64,000 nucleotides of DNA, from NCBI GenBank assembly GCA_033439795.1, contig JAUTDP010000008.1, positions 2,542,001 to 2,606,000 on the forward strand, read 5' to 3'. Positions 50,301-59,744 of the stretch are shown here, one piece after another. Position numbers and translations under genes: made by a program. This DNA is from Sordaria brevicollis. Lineage: Eukaryota; Ascomycota; Sordariomycetes; Sordariales; Sordariaceae. The notes beneath the pieces are model-generated. The model worked only from the letters and a program-made list of their open reading frames with translations, had not been told where the DNA came from and did not search any database. Positions within the stretch are counted from its first letter, which is position 1; each line of letters begins with the position of its first letter.

Positions 50301-51360
50301 AAGTCAACTCATGTAAAACAAACCAAACCCATGACGATCATCACCTCAGTGTCTGATAATACGAGAGACATACCCGAAACCCAGGGACTGTCTAGCTTCC
50401 AAAACAACAACCACCTACCTTAGATAAAGAAAAGAAAGGCTCGAAGACAAGTTGAGTGTAACACGTGCTAATCATGTGTCTCAACTTTTGCAACGGTCAA
50501 ACCCGTCCGGTGCCAGGGTCCCGCGAGACACGCAAGAGACACTTATTTATGCACTAGAACTTTGACAGTGAAAGTTGTGGCTCCAGGAACGGTGGGGAAA
50601 ATCAAACGCAGGGGAGTTTTGTGACCATGATGGAGATTGCTGAGGCTTGAGAAGGTCCCCTACTTCCAACCTAGAGGTAGGTAGTTCACACCTTGGCATG
50701 TCAGTAATCAAGGCGAATCAAGCTTGAGAGACATGATAGGGACTCGGATCAGAAACATAGACCCTTCTCTCCGGAGCTTCTTGAGGTGATGTTTACGTGG
50801 TAGTAGGTAGATAGGTACCTGGCCTGGTTTGATTCTGATGGCGGCGGTTAGACCTTCCACTTCAAAAATTTTGAAATTTTTGGTTCGTGACGGAGGAGTT
50901 CCATGATTAAGAACCGAGAAGACGAACTTCACTTCAACGTCTTTACTGAAAGACATGGTTTTGGGGGTACACTCGAGGGTGCTGGAAAAACAAAACGGAG
51001 TGACTTCGTTGGCCATGCGAATCGATGGACCGGTAACTGGCGAGCTGCCCGAAGACGGCGGCCTTTTCGAAAGCGAAATACTTCTTTACCGTATGCTAGG
51101 CAAAAAAGGTCTTGATGAGCATCAGAACGGTTTCTATTAGGGCGCAGACACCGTTTTGTGGAAGGGTAGATTTACCGCCGTGTCATGTCAAGCGCCAACC
51201 CGATCACCAACCGACGAAGTTTCCTTTGTATGCCACCGTCCTGGAACTTCCCACCGGTGCATTGTTGAGCACACAACCTGAAGTGACAAATGAAAAAGGA
51301 AGCAAATGCCAAAAAGAAGAAAATTGTACTGACTCGCGACGTTGGGAACGTCAAAAGACG
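47385..51360. other. Interval without a supported gene
   Basis: Only short, mutually overlapping frames without domains are present. TAGGTACCT-type words recur (for example about 50,675 and 50,797-50,822). A small self-complementary run (CAAAAATTTTGAAATTTTTG) lies near 50,863. No gene could be supported. Confidence 0.5.
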
Positions 51361-51365
51361 AAAAA
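51361..51365 (-). terminator. RNA polymerase III terminator of tRNA-Arg
   Basis: On the minus strand TTTTT follows the tRNA 3' end after four bases, the usual Pol III stop. Confidence 0.8.
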
Positions 51366-51369
51366 GAAT

Positions 51370-51441
51370 CGATCCACCCAGGGGTCGAACCTGGAACCTC
51401 CTGATTCGTAGTCAGACGCTCTGCCATTGAGCCAGCGGACC
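51370..51441 (-). tRNA. tRNA-Arg (anticodon ACG)
   Basis: This 72-nt cloverleaf on the minus strand has no intron. The acceptor stem GGTCCGC pairs with GTGGATC (two G-U pairs), the D stem is GCTC/GAGC, the anticodon stem is TCTGA/TCAGG with loop CTACGAA, and the T arm is CCAGG-TTCGACC-CCTGG. Anticodon ACG (A34 presumably read as inosine) decodes CGU, CGC and CGA. The discriminator base is G, and the CCA is not encoded, as expected in eukaryotes. The internal A and B boxes are intact and a T-run follows. It lies downstream of vps24 on the same strand. Confidence 0.95.
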
Positions 51442-51830
51442 TTGTTGAAATGAAGCCCAAATCAAAGCGCTTATGATTCCTAGCTGGCAGTCACTTCCGA
51501 GTTTGCTGGTAGTAAGGGCCAGCCATCTCGCCCGCAACCATTGTGATACCACTGAGTCTGTTGGTGAGGAGGAAACGTACCATTGTTCATGTATCGGATG
51601 CTCAGATTCCATATCGCTGAGACCCAAACACATTCTACCAAACATAAACAACCTGCGCCCTATACAATAGCACGTCATTGTACTCTCCAACCCATTGTGG
51701 ACATGATGATTAACATGACCGAAACGCCCTAACGCCGCCGTAACCTTTAGTGTAAGCCAAACACCCGAGTGAAGCCGTCTTGCAACCTCATATTCATCAT
51801 GCATTATGTGCACGCCATCCGTATGACCCT

Positions 51831-52619
51831 TTAACTCCTGAGAGCTTCCAGTCGGTTCCGCATTTGGTCCATCATAGCCTCGGTGTCCTCTTCCTCTGGT
51901 TCCTCCTCGGCGTGGACGGGTTGCTGTGGCAATTTCTGGCTGGGCTCCGGCACACTAGGCAAACCGCCCGTCTTCTCCATGCGATCCTTCAGGATCTCGC
52001 CCAGCACCTTGTCGACCTCGCCCTCGGCTTCCTCCTCTTCATCTGCCAGGTCCACGTCAACGGGCAGCTGCTCGCCAACCATTTCTTCGATAATGCCGGC
52101 CTTCATCAGCTCGACGCTGAGCTCCTGCATGGTGCCGGCCAGCTCGGGTAGGCGCACAAGGGTGTTGACGTCCTTCATGATCTTGACGCTGGCGCGAATG
52201 CTGCCCTCGATCTTGCGCAGGGCAAAGGCCTCGTTGACCTGCATTTGCACGCTGTTGAGCTGGGCCTTGCTCGTGATCAGGCGGGCTGTCGTCTTGCGGG
52301 CGCGGATCAGCTCGCGGGCGAAGTCGCGCACTTCCTTCTCAGCCTGTTTACGTTGGGAGGGGTTGCGTTGTGCTCGCCGGTCGGCGGCCAGGATGAGGTT
52401 CTTGGTCTTGGTCTCTACTTGCTTGACCTGGGCGATGTCGCGATCGATCTTGCGCATGTTGGACCGGAGTAGGGTGTTGCATTTGCGCATCTGGATAGCA
52501 TACAAGGGGGCATCAGTGATTGACGTCTTTGCTTGAAGACAGCTTCCATTCCGTCAAAAGGCGGTGCTAACCTGTGCCTGGGGATCGGGCGGCGCGAAGA
52601 AGGACCGGAGTGTTTGCAT
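51831..52619 (-). CDS. vps24: ESCRT-III subunit Vps24 (CHMP3 family)
   Basis: There are two exons on the minus strand, 52,619-52,572 and 52,490-51,831, separated by an 81-nt GT..AG intron, giving 235 aa. The Snf7-domain protein has a short N-terminal amphipathic stretch (M-Q-T-L-R-S-F-F), a basic first helical hairpin (about residues 20-110, including S-K-A-Q-L-N-S-V), then the block G-S-I-R-A-S-V-K-I-M-K and E-L-M-K-A-G-I-I-E-E-M typical of CHMP3. An acidic linker follows, and the C-terminal MIT-interacting motif ends N-R-L-E-A-L-R-S. Family knowledge: Vps24 co-polymerises with Vps2 on Snf7 filaments at endosomes to drive multivesicular-body sorting and recruit Vps4. The start was chosen because the first exon supplies the N-terminal helix and its frame joins exactly. 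Downstream lies tRNA-Arg. Upstream the p23 gene is divergent, 1.48 kb away. Confidence 0.93.
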
Positions 52620-54100
52620 TTTGGCGGTTGTGTTGTCGGAGTATGCTTCCCGGATGGATGATGTGACGTAGGTACAATCGTAACAGTCGTGTTATGCCTT
52701 ACTCAAGGAATCGATGGCATGGACGGCGGTTTTCTAGGTTGCTGATGGTGGCACACGGCAAAGGTGCCGTATCGTGATGAGAACTTGGAGAGTCGGTGAT
52801 AGAGGTGTGTTTGATGCCTGGAAACCAATGTCACCACTCCAGGTTTCCTGACGTCGTGGACAGCGACCGGGGGGGGATTGGTGTGTCAGCGCCCCTACCT
52901 AGGTAGTTAGGGGGCATGTGAGGCCGCGTGAGCCTCATGGATGGTCTGACGTTCCTGCTGGGCCTGTGGCTTGAAGCTCCCCTGAAAGCCGGGGGACAAT
53001 GAGTCCCACTCGGGGTCTACCGCCCGCCAAGCTGTTGCCCTGGATTGCCTGGCCTGCAGTGCTGCTTCCTGTTGGAATCCTTGGCTCGTTATCCTTCCCG
53101 CGATGATGCCGCAGATAGGATGGAGCCGACAATTGAGTGTCTGAGCTTGTTGGAATAGCCTCAAACAGTGTACCAGAGCGGAAACCTAACTTTCGAGGTG
53201 TTATCCTGCCAGCAAAGCCACATCTTGTACGACTTGTTCAAGAGTTATGATTGCCGTGATGCCAGATGCTTGGACCTCAGCCCCACTATATGCGAACCAT
53301 ACTCTAGGTAACCACATAGCTACCTACTTATACCAAGTCAAGGATATAGTATACCTCCTCTGCCTTGACAAACCACACAAGGCTCTGGATAAAACAAGTA
53401 AAGCTTATTTCCGTTCGATTGCTTGTCCAGTCGTTGGCATTTCCAGCGGGTGTGAGAAGCATCTTTTGGCTGTTTGCCTGGTGGGATATAAGATTCTAGA
53501 AAGCTCCCAAGATTTCGTCGTATTGGACCATCGTCACTTTCTCCACTTACAAGCCAGGGAGGACCGCCTATTACAGCTGGAGCCGTTGGAGCATTTGGAG
53601 CAACCTCAACAGCTGATGCGGAGTGTAGAAGCTCAGCCCTGCGTCAACGCCCCGCGCGCAAGGGAATCTTCAGGCTTCTTACGAATTCCACCGTCACCCG
53701 GAGAGGAAACGGGGACCATTTGGAGACCCAAGTGGAAAAGAGGGACGGAAGGCAGGGCGTGATTGCTAAATTGCTGCTGCAGCCTCACACACCTCCAGCC
53801 AACCCACTTCACTTGTTCCGCATCATCTTCTCCCTCCAGCTTTTTATCCTTGGCTACAATTCCATTCTGCCACAACCTAACTGGACATTACACGACGACT
53901 TTTTTTTGACGACGACTCGAGTTGTGACACACCCCATTTTGGAATACCACGACCATACAATACCACCAACTGCGGCTCTACTACTTACTCTAAGCGCTTT
54001 ACTTCCCGGAGCTAGCTAGTAGCTACCCCTCTCCAACAACAACATCTTCGCACAACGATACCCTCATCACCCCTTCACACCTAACACAACTCTCACCACA
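52620..54100. promoter_or_regulatory. Divergent intergenic region between vps24 and the p23 gene
   Basis: This 1.48-kb spacer should contain both promoters. The 250 bases before the p23 ATG are CT- and CA-rich, typical of a fungal transcription start and leader (for example CTCACCACA before ATG). No specific element could be named. An ATG frame of 171 codons at 53,247-53,762 has no domain and is not accepted as a gene. Confidence 0.45.
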
Positions 54101-55239
54101 ATGGCCACCACCGTGACTCCCGAGGGTGAGTACCTGACTTTCCATGCCCCGCGATTCTTCTTTGCGGATGTTCGAGGCTTGCTAGCTAGCTGGCTGGCTG
54201 GCCCGCCTTGACCATTCCTCGGCTCTCGAGATCGCATCGCATGCTTCTTCCAGGAACTGCGGTTCCTGTCGCATTGCATACATCTATAGAGACGCAAGTC
54301 ACTGACAATGGATGCCAATCCAACAGTTCTCTGGGCCCAGCGCTCTTCTGCTACCGACCCCGAGAGCAACTTCATCTACCTCACCATTGGCGTTCCCGAT
54401 GTTCCTACTTCCAACCTCAAGCTCGACCTCAAGCCCACTGGTCTCGTCTTCACTGGCCATTCTGACACCCTTAAGAAGACCTACCATGTTGAGCTCGAGT
54501 TCTACGCCGAGATCGACCCTTCCGCGAGCAAGGTCAACCACACTGCCCGCGATGTCGAGATGAAGCTTCGCAAGAAGGAGCTTGATGCTGCCTACTGGCC
54601 CCGTCTCCTCAAGGAATCCAAGAAGGTTCACTTCCTCAAGACCGACTTCGACAAGTGGGTCGATGAGGACGAGCAGCACGAGGCCGCTGAGGACGACTTC
54701 AGCAACTTTGGCGGTATGGGTAAGTACTAGTCCTCAAACCTTTTCCCCTACCCGCTTGCAACTTGACTCTTGTGGCGCCCGCGCCCCTGGTCGCATGTCC
54801 TTCGAACCAAGCCCCCGTCTCCAAACCCTGATTTTCAAAACTAAATATATTGCGTACCTGCAGGCGGCATGCCAGGTATGGGTGGCATGGGCATGGACGG
54901 CGGTATGGGTGGCATGGGTACGTACACTCCCAGCTGAACGGGGAGGGACATATGGCATCGACCATACCCGAGACAACGCGGGCGCCTCAAGAGTCATCTA
55001 GCGGCTGTGCCCCCTCCTGATAGTCCTTGGCCAATTTACTAACTGGACTCTACACAGGTGGTGACTTCGGCGGTATCGACTTCTCTAAGCTCGGCGGCGC
55101 TGGCATCCCTGGTGGCGACGACGACGATGAGGACTCGGACGATGACATGCCCCCCCTCGAGGGCGAGGAGGAGGCTGATAAGGCTGAGCAGGCTAAGGAG
55201 GCCAAGGAGACTGTCGACACGTCAAAGGAGGCTGCGTGA
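54101..55239 (+). CDS. Hsp90 co-chaperone p23 (Sba1/Wos2 family)
   Basis: There are four exons, 54,101-54,125, 54,327-54,719, 54,864-54,917 and 55,058-55,239, giving 217 aa. Introns are 201, 144 and 140 nt with GT..AG ends, the last with an ACTAAC branch site. Residues about 8-125 are a CS/p23 beta-sandwich: V-L-W-A-Q-R-S-S, the central L-V-F-T-G-H and Y-H-V-E-L-E-F-Y strands, and the signature W-P-R-L and D-F-D-K-W-V-D-E-D-E. Next comes a Gly/Met-rich linker (G-G-M-G repeats), partly encoded by the tiny third exon, and an acidic tail (D-D-D-D-E-D-S-D-D-D-M-P-P-L). Family knowledge: p23 binds the ATP-bound, closed Hsp90 dimer and slows ATP hydrolysis. The Gly/Met linker plus acidic tail fits fungal Sba1/Wos2. 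The first exon encodes only M-A-T-T-V-T-P-E. The alternative internal ATG at 54,308 lies in the intron. Confidence 0.93.
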
Positions 55240-57320
55240 ATACACAAAAACAAAGAACAATAGGCATACCCAGGCCCCGGGGTAGTGGGCTTTAATGTTT
55301 AGATCTGGGCGTTGGGAATAACGACAGGATTTACTTACATACCCTCCCATCTCGGATGTTCCACAGATGGGAATCTAACGCCTGATGAATGAATGGAATG
55401 GGGTTAGGGAGCATCATGATATCGGTATCTAGCAGGATCTTACAGCGAATGGAATCACGCTTATCTTTTCTAGGCAACCTCCGATCCCAAATGTGCAACA
55501 TATCTGTGACGATTGCGCCCCAGTATCTGACCCTCAAGAGAGACTTGCGTCCCGCCTATTCTCGCCGAAAATTTGGTCATTATCGTCGGTTTCAGCTCGG
55601 TGTGTCCCTTTTCACATCATTCCTCCGGGGGTTGCGGCGCTTCTGCAAAGCAGGTCTCAGAAGAAAAAGGATGGAGACCGACAAGGCACAAAAGTTCGCT
55701 GGCTATCTTTCAAAGTCAAGCGTCTAGCCACTGCCATCGATGCTTTTTCTTACACCTCAATACCGGAAACGGGATGCAGTGCTTTCAAGTGAGGCTGCGG
55801 ACCCATCACATTGGTACCCTATCGCCGATTCGTCTTTGAGAAGCAGCACGACGGGACTATCGCATACCGATAGTGCCATGTCTTGCTCTTAACAAGATCA
55901 GTGGCTTATTCCCCGGTCGAGGACATGGCCTCCAGTCAGATTTGGTTTCTTTGGATCAGTCCTACGGCGAGTGTCTCTAAAATGGGTGATCTCATCTGCG
56001 TCCTCCCATCTCTTGATGTTGCTTCTTCTCCGGCGATGAGGCACGTTGACATTTGCTCCCATGCTGCCCCCGTGTTGTGTCGCCCGATGGGCAATATCGA
56101 GCTCGCGGCGGTGAACAAGGCTCTGTTCCTTCTCATCCGAACTTGTTCTTACACTATCTTGGGATTCTCAACTGCTACACCGAGTCCGCTCTATGAAATT
56201 TTTCTCGAGACCCCCCGTCTCCCCCGATCCTATATCCACCTTACTCAACGCTCCTAAACTTAGCGTCCATGATGCCAAGCCGAGATGGCCGTCTAAGTTT
56301 GGGTCGGAAGAGGATCTCCTGAAGAGGAAGTCCGTTGCGGAACATCAAAACATCATGATCCAGACCCACAGAACGCCATCTGTTCCACATGCTTAGACGA
56401 AAACCGATACTGGGAGGAAGTAGGCGGTAGTGTTTACTCCGTATCCTTACTGTGCTTGCTGCTGGTTTCTCTCCTCTTTTTGCGGCGCATACAAGGTTTA
56501 TCTCTATAGACGCCGCCTCGTATAAGGAGGCAGCAAACCTCCAGGGGAAACTATTTGCTTTCTTGAACGTCGGTTCATTTTCACTAGAGCTTAACACAGC
56601 ACGAAAGACTCGCCAATTCAGAACACTGCATCGTCAAGATCTATTTGTGACGTCAGATGACGATTGGCAATAGACCCCTTCTCATCCGGACTTGAGTACA
56701 ACGAAATCGAGAAGTGACGAGATTTGAAGGCCGGGACTGAATATCTAGCGGTGAGGGCAAACACCGTGTGAGTTGAGCATATTCATAACTTGTCAAGCAT
56801 TGCATTTCACTTAACTCTCGAAGACCAACATTGTCGAGTGGTCTAAGAGCGGGATCTTGTCCAAACGGAAATACTGTCACTGACACTCGTCACCGGCGAC
56901 CAAGAGTCATTATATATTTTTTGGAACTAATCCTGTCAAGGTCATATCTTCCAATATCCGTGTCAGATGTCTCACTGCCTCCTCAGTATCTCGTATATGA
57001 TTCCTATATATACTTCACATCCCCTGTTGTCGGCCTCTCTTTGTTCTCCCCTGTTTTACATCGACCGATATCATCATATGCCCAACACCTGTCAGTCGCG
57101 ATCAAGTCACTTACACCACATCACAGACTCAGCAATCGATCCAAGGAGCCAATCCATATCCATAAACCACATACACCCGTCTAAATCCAGTTGTCAACAT
57201 CAAGCAAGCGACTCAATCTCCATCCCATAATTGATCAAATATCAAACAAACGTTACAAACCAAACACAACAACAACAACAACAACAACAACAGCAGCAGC
57301 AGCAGCAGCAAAAATTAACA
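55240..57320. other. Spacer between p23 and the Ser/His-rich gene
   Basis: This is about 2.1 kb. Frames of 60-124 codons occur on both strands, some with fairly protein-like composition (minus strand about 55,331-55,537, 55,936-56,136 and 56,241-56,597), but none has a recognisable domain or a coherent exon chain. A decayed minus-strand gene cannot be excluded. The last 250 bases are CA-rich leader sequence ending in a CAA/CAG repeat. Confidence 0.4.
57267..57311 (+). repeat. (CAA)8(CAG)6 repeat before the Ser/His-rich ORF
   Basis: Eight CAA and then six CAG codons plus one CAA end nine bases before the ATG at 57,321. The tract is in frame with that ATG with no stop between them. Confidence 0.95.
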
Positions 57321-57674
57321 ATGGCCAAATCCTCCTCCTCCTCCCGGCGCAGCTCCGCCTCCTCCACCAGCAGCAGCAGAAGCAACTCCTCACACTCCTC
57401 ACACTACTCGCACTACTCGCACTCCCATTCCCACTCCCATCACTCCCACCACTCATCGCCCTACTCCAGCGCCACCTCCAGCTTCGCCGGCATGCCTGCC
57501 ATCGTCATCAACACCAACAACAGCGCAACCAGCGGCCCCTCTTCCTCGTCCGCATCGTCACCTTCAACAGCTTCGGGTCCGTACACGGCTGCAGACGCGG
57601 CGAGGGATGCGCAGATGGGAGCGGCGATGTTGGCGTGGCCTAGTGATGAGGTTTGGGTTGCTCCTAAGATTTGA
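57321..57674 (+). CDS. Ser/His/Tyr-rich small protein, unknown function
   Basis: This is 117 aa in a single exon, with the ATG in a strong context (TTAACA before ATGGCC). Residues 1-75 are dominated by Ser, Arg, His and Tyr (runs such as S-H-S-S-H-Y-S-H-Y-S-H-S-H). The C-terminal 45 residues are more ordered: G-P-Y-T-A-A-D-A-A-R-D-A-Q-M-G followed by A-M-L-A-W-P-S-D-E-V-W-V-A-P-K-I. No catalytic domain is visible. The open frame continues upstream through a CAA/CAG tract to a TTG at 57,231 without an ATG, so a poly-Gln extension would need near-cognate initiation. GC-rich third positions support coding. The family is not recognised. Confidence 0.7.
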   Translation: MAKSSSSSRRSSASSTSSSRSNSSHSSHYSHYSHSHSHSHHSHHSSPYSSATSSFAGMPAIVINTNNSATSGPSSSSASSPSTASGPYTAADAARDAQMGAAMLAWPSDEVWVAPKI

Positions 57675-58660
57675 AATTCGAGAGAGGTTGAAAGAAGAGA
57701 GAGAAAAGCGGTTATTTGGTGCGAATGGAGGGCTAGCATTGGACTGGTAATGGAGATAAAGGTTTTGTAAATTGGTTCAAGGCTAAGAAAAGTGCGCTTC
57801 AATCCCGGCTATTGTTTAAGGGCCTGTTAGGTTTTGGTGGGAGAAAACGATGCTGAGGACAGGATTACTATAAGGATATATGGTGGACAAAGGTATAATG
57901 AGGCCCATAGTTGGATATGATGATGGTGTATCACTTTCATCTACTGTAAAACGACTCCTAGTGCATTGCAACATTCATACCGATGGAGTTGAAGTACAGA
58001 CCTAACGGACCATTATGCTCAATCAGTGTTGTACGCAGTTGATACGATTCCGTCTCATATCGTAGCGAGCATCTCAACTTTTCTGGAGCGAGATGAACTT
58101 GCGGTGCACCAAACAGAAGCACATTTGCGATAATTCATTTATTTCCCCAGCGAGACCTATAATGACGGCGTTTTGACTGCACAACCATTTTAGCTCCTCA
58201 TAGAACATCACTCGGGATGAAGATTACGAACGACCAGTAAACAGTGAAGTGGTTCAGTAACAGGTCTAAACTTATTATACACCTATTCAACATCGTCGTA
58301 AATCCCATTTAAGAGCCGACTTCCACTTGGGAGTCATCCACCCAGTCCCATTCACAACGATGACATTTTCTATGCAGCCAACATGCAGATGAACCGCCGC
58401 CCTATTGTCGTTTGGAACACAATAGCATCATCAACTAAATGTTTGTACCATGTGATGTGATTCCGGTTGAAACGCGTGCCCATCTCTAAAGTACTTAAAC
58501 TCAAAAGTATCTCGGTCCAGTACATAACCAGGACATAAGACTCCAAACCGATCGAGAACACAATTTATCGAGGAATCTGACCTTTAGACCTAGTCGCCAA
58601 AAACCAACCACAGCTACCGCCTCCCTACTACCACATTACACCACATCCAAAACCACAAAG
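57675..58660. other. Spacer without gene
   Basis: This is the 3' flank of the Ser/His-rich gene and the promoter of the next gene. The 60 bases before 58,661 are CA-rich leader DNA. Nothing else can be supported. Confidence 0.5.
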
Positions 58661-58978
58661 ATGTGCACCAAACACTTCATCGACTCCTACTGCACCTCCT
58701 GCAAGGAGCTCGTCCAAGGCCGCTCGAGAGAGGAGCCCTGCAAACCGAAATACCGCGGAGTGCGCTTGGGACAATGTGCAAAAGGCATCGAGACCAAGAC
58801 TGACACCGAGTCCGTGATATGCAAGGTCTGCGATAGGAAGCAGAGGAAGACGGACAAAAAGAAGGGGAAGGAGAAGGCAAAGGCCGAGAAAGAGAAGGAA
58901 AGGGAAAAGAAAAAGAAGCAGAATGCTGGCGAGTTAACGAATGTGGACGAGGAGGAACAGCCGCTTACGTCTACTTAA
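58661..58978 (+). CDS. Cys-rich, Lys-rich small protein, unknown function
   Basis: This is a 105-aa single exon with an ATG in good context (CAAAG before ATGTGC) and TAA stop. The N-terminal part has seven Cys (positions 2, 11, 14, 27, 39, 54 and 57), including two C-x-x-C pairs (C11-T-S-C14 and C54-K-V-C57) about 40 residues apart, compatible with one four-Cys zinc site. Residues about 59-95 are a continuous Lys/Glu-rich helix, and the tail is acidic. It has no signal peptide or membrane segment, so a cytosolic or nuclear place is likely. The zinc site is inferred from spacing. The family is not recognised. It is convergent with the Yra1 homologue downstream. Confidence 0.72.
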   Translation: MCTKHFIDSYCTSCKELVQGRSREEPCKPKYRGVRLGQCAKGIETKTDTESVICKVCDRKQRKTDKKKGKEKAKAEKEKEREKKKKQNAGELTNVDEEEQPLTST

Positions 58979-59744
58979 GTCGAGAAGGGAAGAAGGGACG
59001 ACGAGAAGTGACATAACAGACACGTGGAACGCTTCGTTATATTCGTGGGAATATTGGACATCATGACATTTAAGTTTCCTTCTCTTTCGCTCCTGGGAGC
59101 GCTCAAGGATCGTTAATCCGGGCTACTCTCCAGTTGTCCTAGCATTTTCCTGTCTTAATGCCCATTGGATCCCCGCAAATAGCTTTCTGTTGGTAAAATA
59201 CAAAGGCATGATTCCTTGCGCTCTGCCTTCGCGTGAGTTGCAGTGTAGAGCGCGCTGTGGTGATACTGCTTCCGCTTCGCTGGTATATGTGTCCATTACG
59301 CCCGATGAGCAGGAGAGGGCTAATTTGTGAAGAGACATCTAACGCCTGAAGCTACCGAGCGAGGAATATGGAACGCCTGAAGGTGACCCAAAGGGGTGGT
59401 AACAGCGTCAGACTGACAGTTTGCCCTCTCGCACATAATGCATGCCGTCATCGATCGATCGCCTAGCGGAGGGGCCGGAATCGGCAAGTACGAAGTGGTA
59501 GTCGTGGTGAACCGGTCGCAGATTATACAACATTCGCCGGAAGCGTAATAGAGTGGTAACCGAGGGTCGTCGAGGGTCTGGAAAAAAAATTGCACATAGC
59601 TGTTGACCTAAGGAAAAACCCTGCCCATACCCGAAATAATAGTAAAACAATCATAGACTATCCGAAATCCGTCAGACGAAATCGCCGCTTTAAGGTGGTA
59701 TTCGCTCTCATCGACTGTTGCTGTTCCTCATGCACACCCCTCGT
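58979..59744. other. Convergent 3' spacer
   Basis: This 766-bp region between two converging genes should contain both 3' ends. A short ATCGATCGATCG palindrome lies at about 59,451-59,462. No gene is supported. Confidence 0.5.

Noticed and set aside
51883..52536. 217-codon Ser-rich plus-strand frame
   Set aside because: It is the antisense shadow of vps24, whose ESCRT-III motifs and splice junction are clear.
53247..53762. 171-codon ATG frame upstream of p23
   Set aside because: No domain or repeat structure is visible, the tail looks random, and it occupies the expected divergent promoter between vps24 and p23.
54308..54340. ATG at 54,308 as start of p23
   Set aside because: It lies within the first intron. 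The 25-nt first exon at 54,101 gives the expected N-terminus, and the acceptor at 54,324-54,326 joins in frame.
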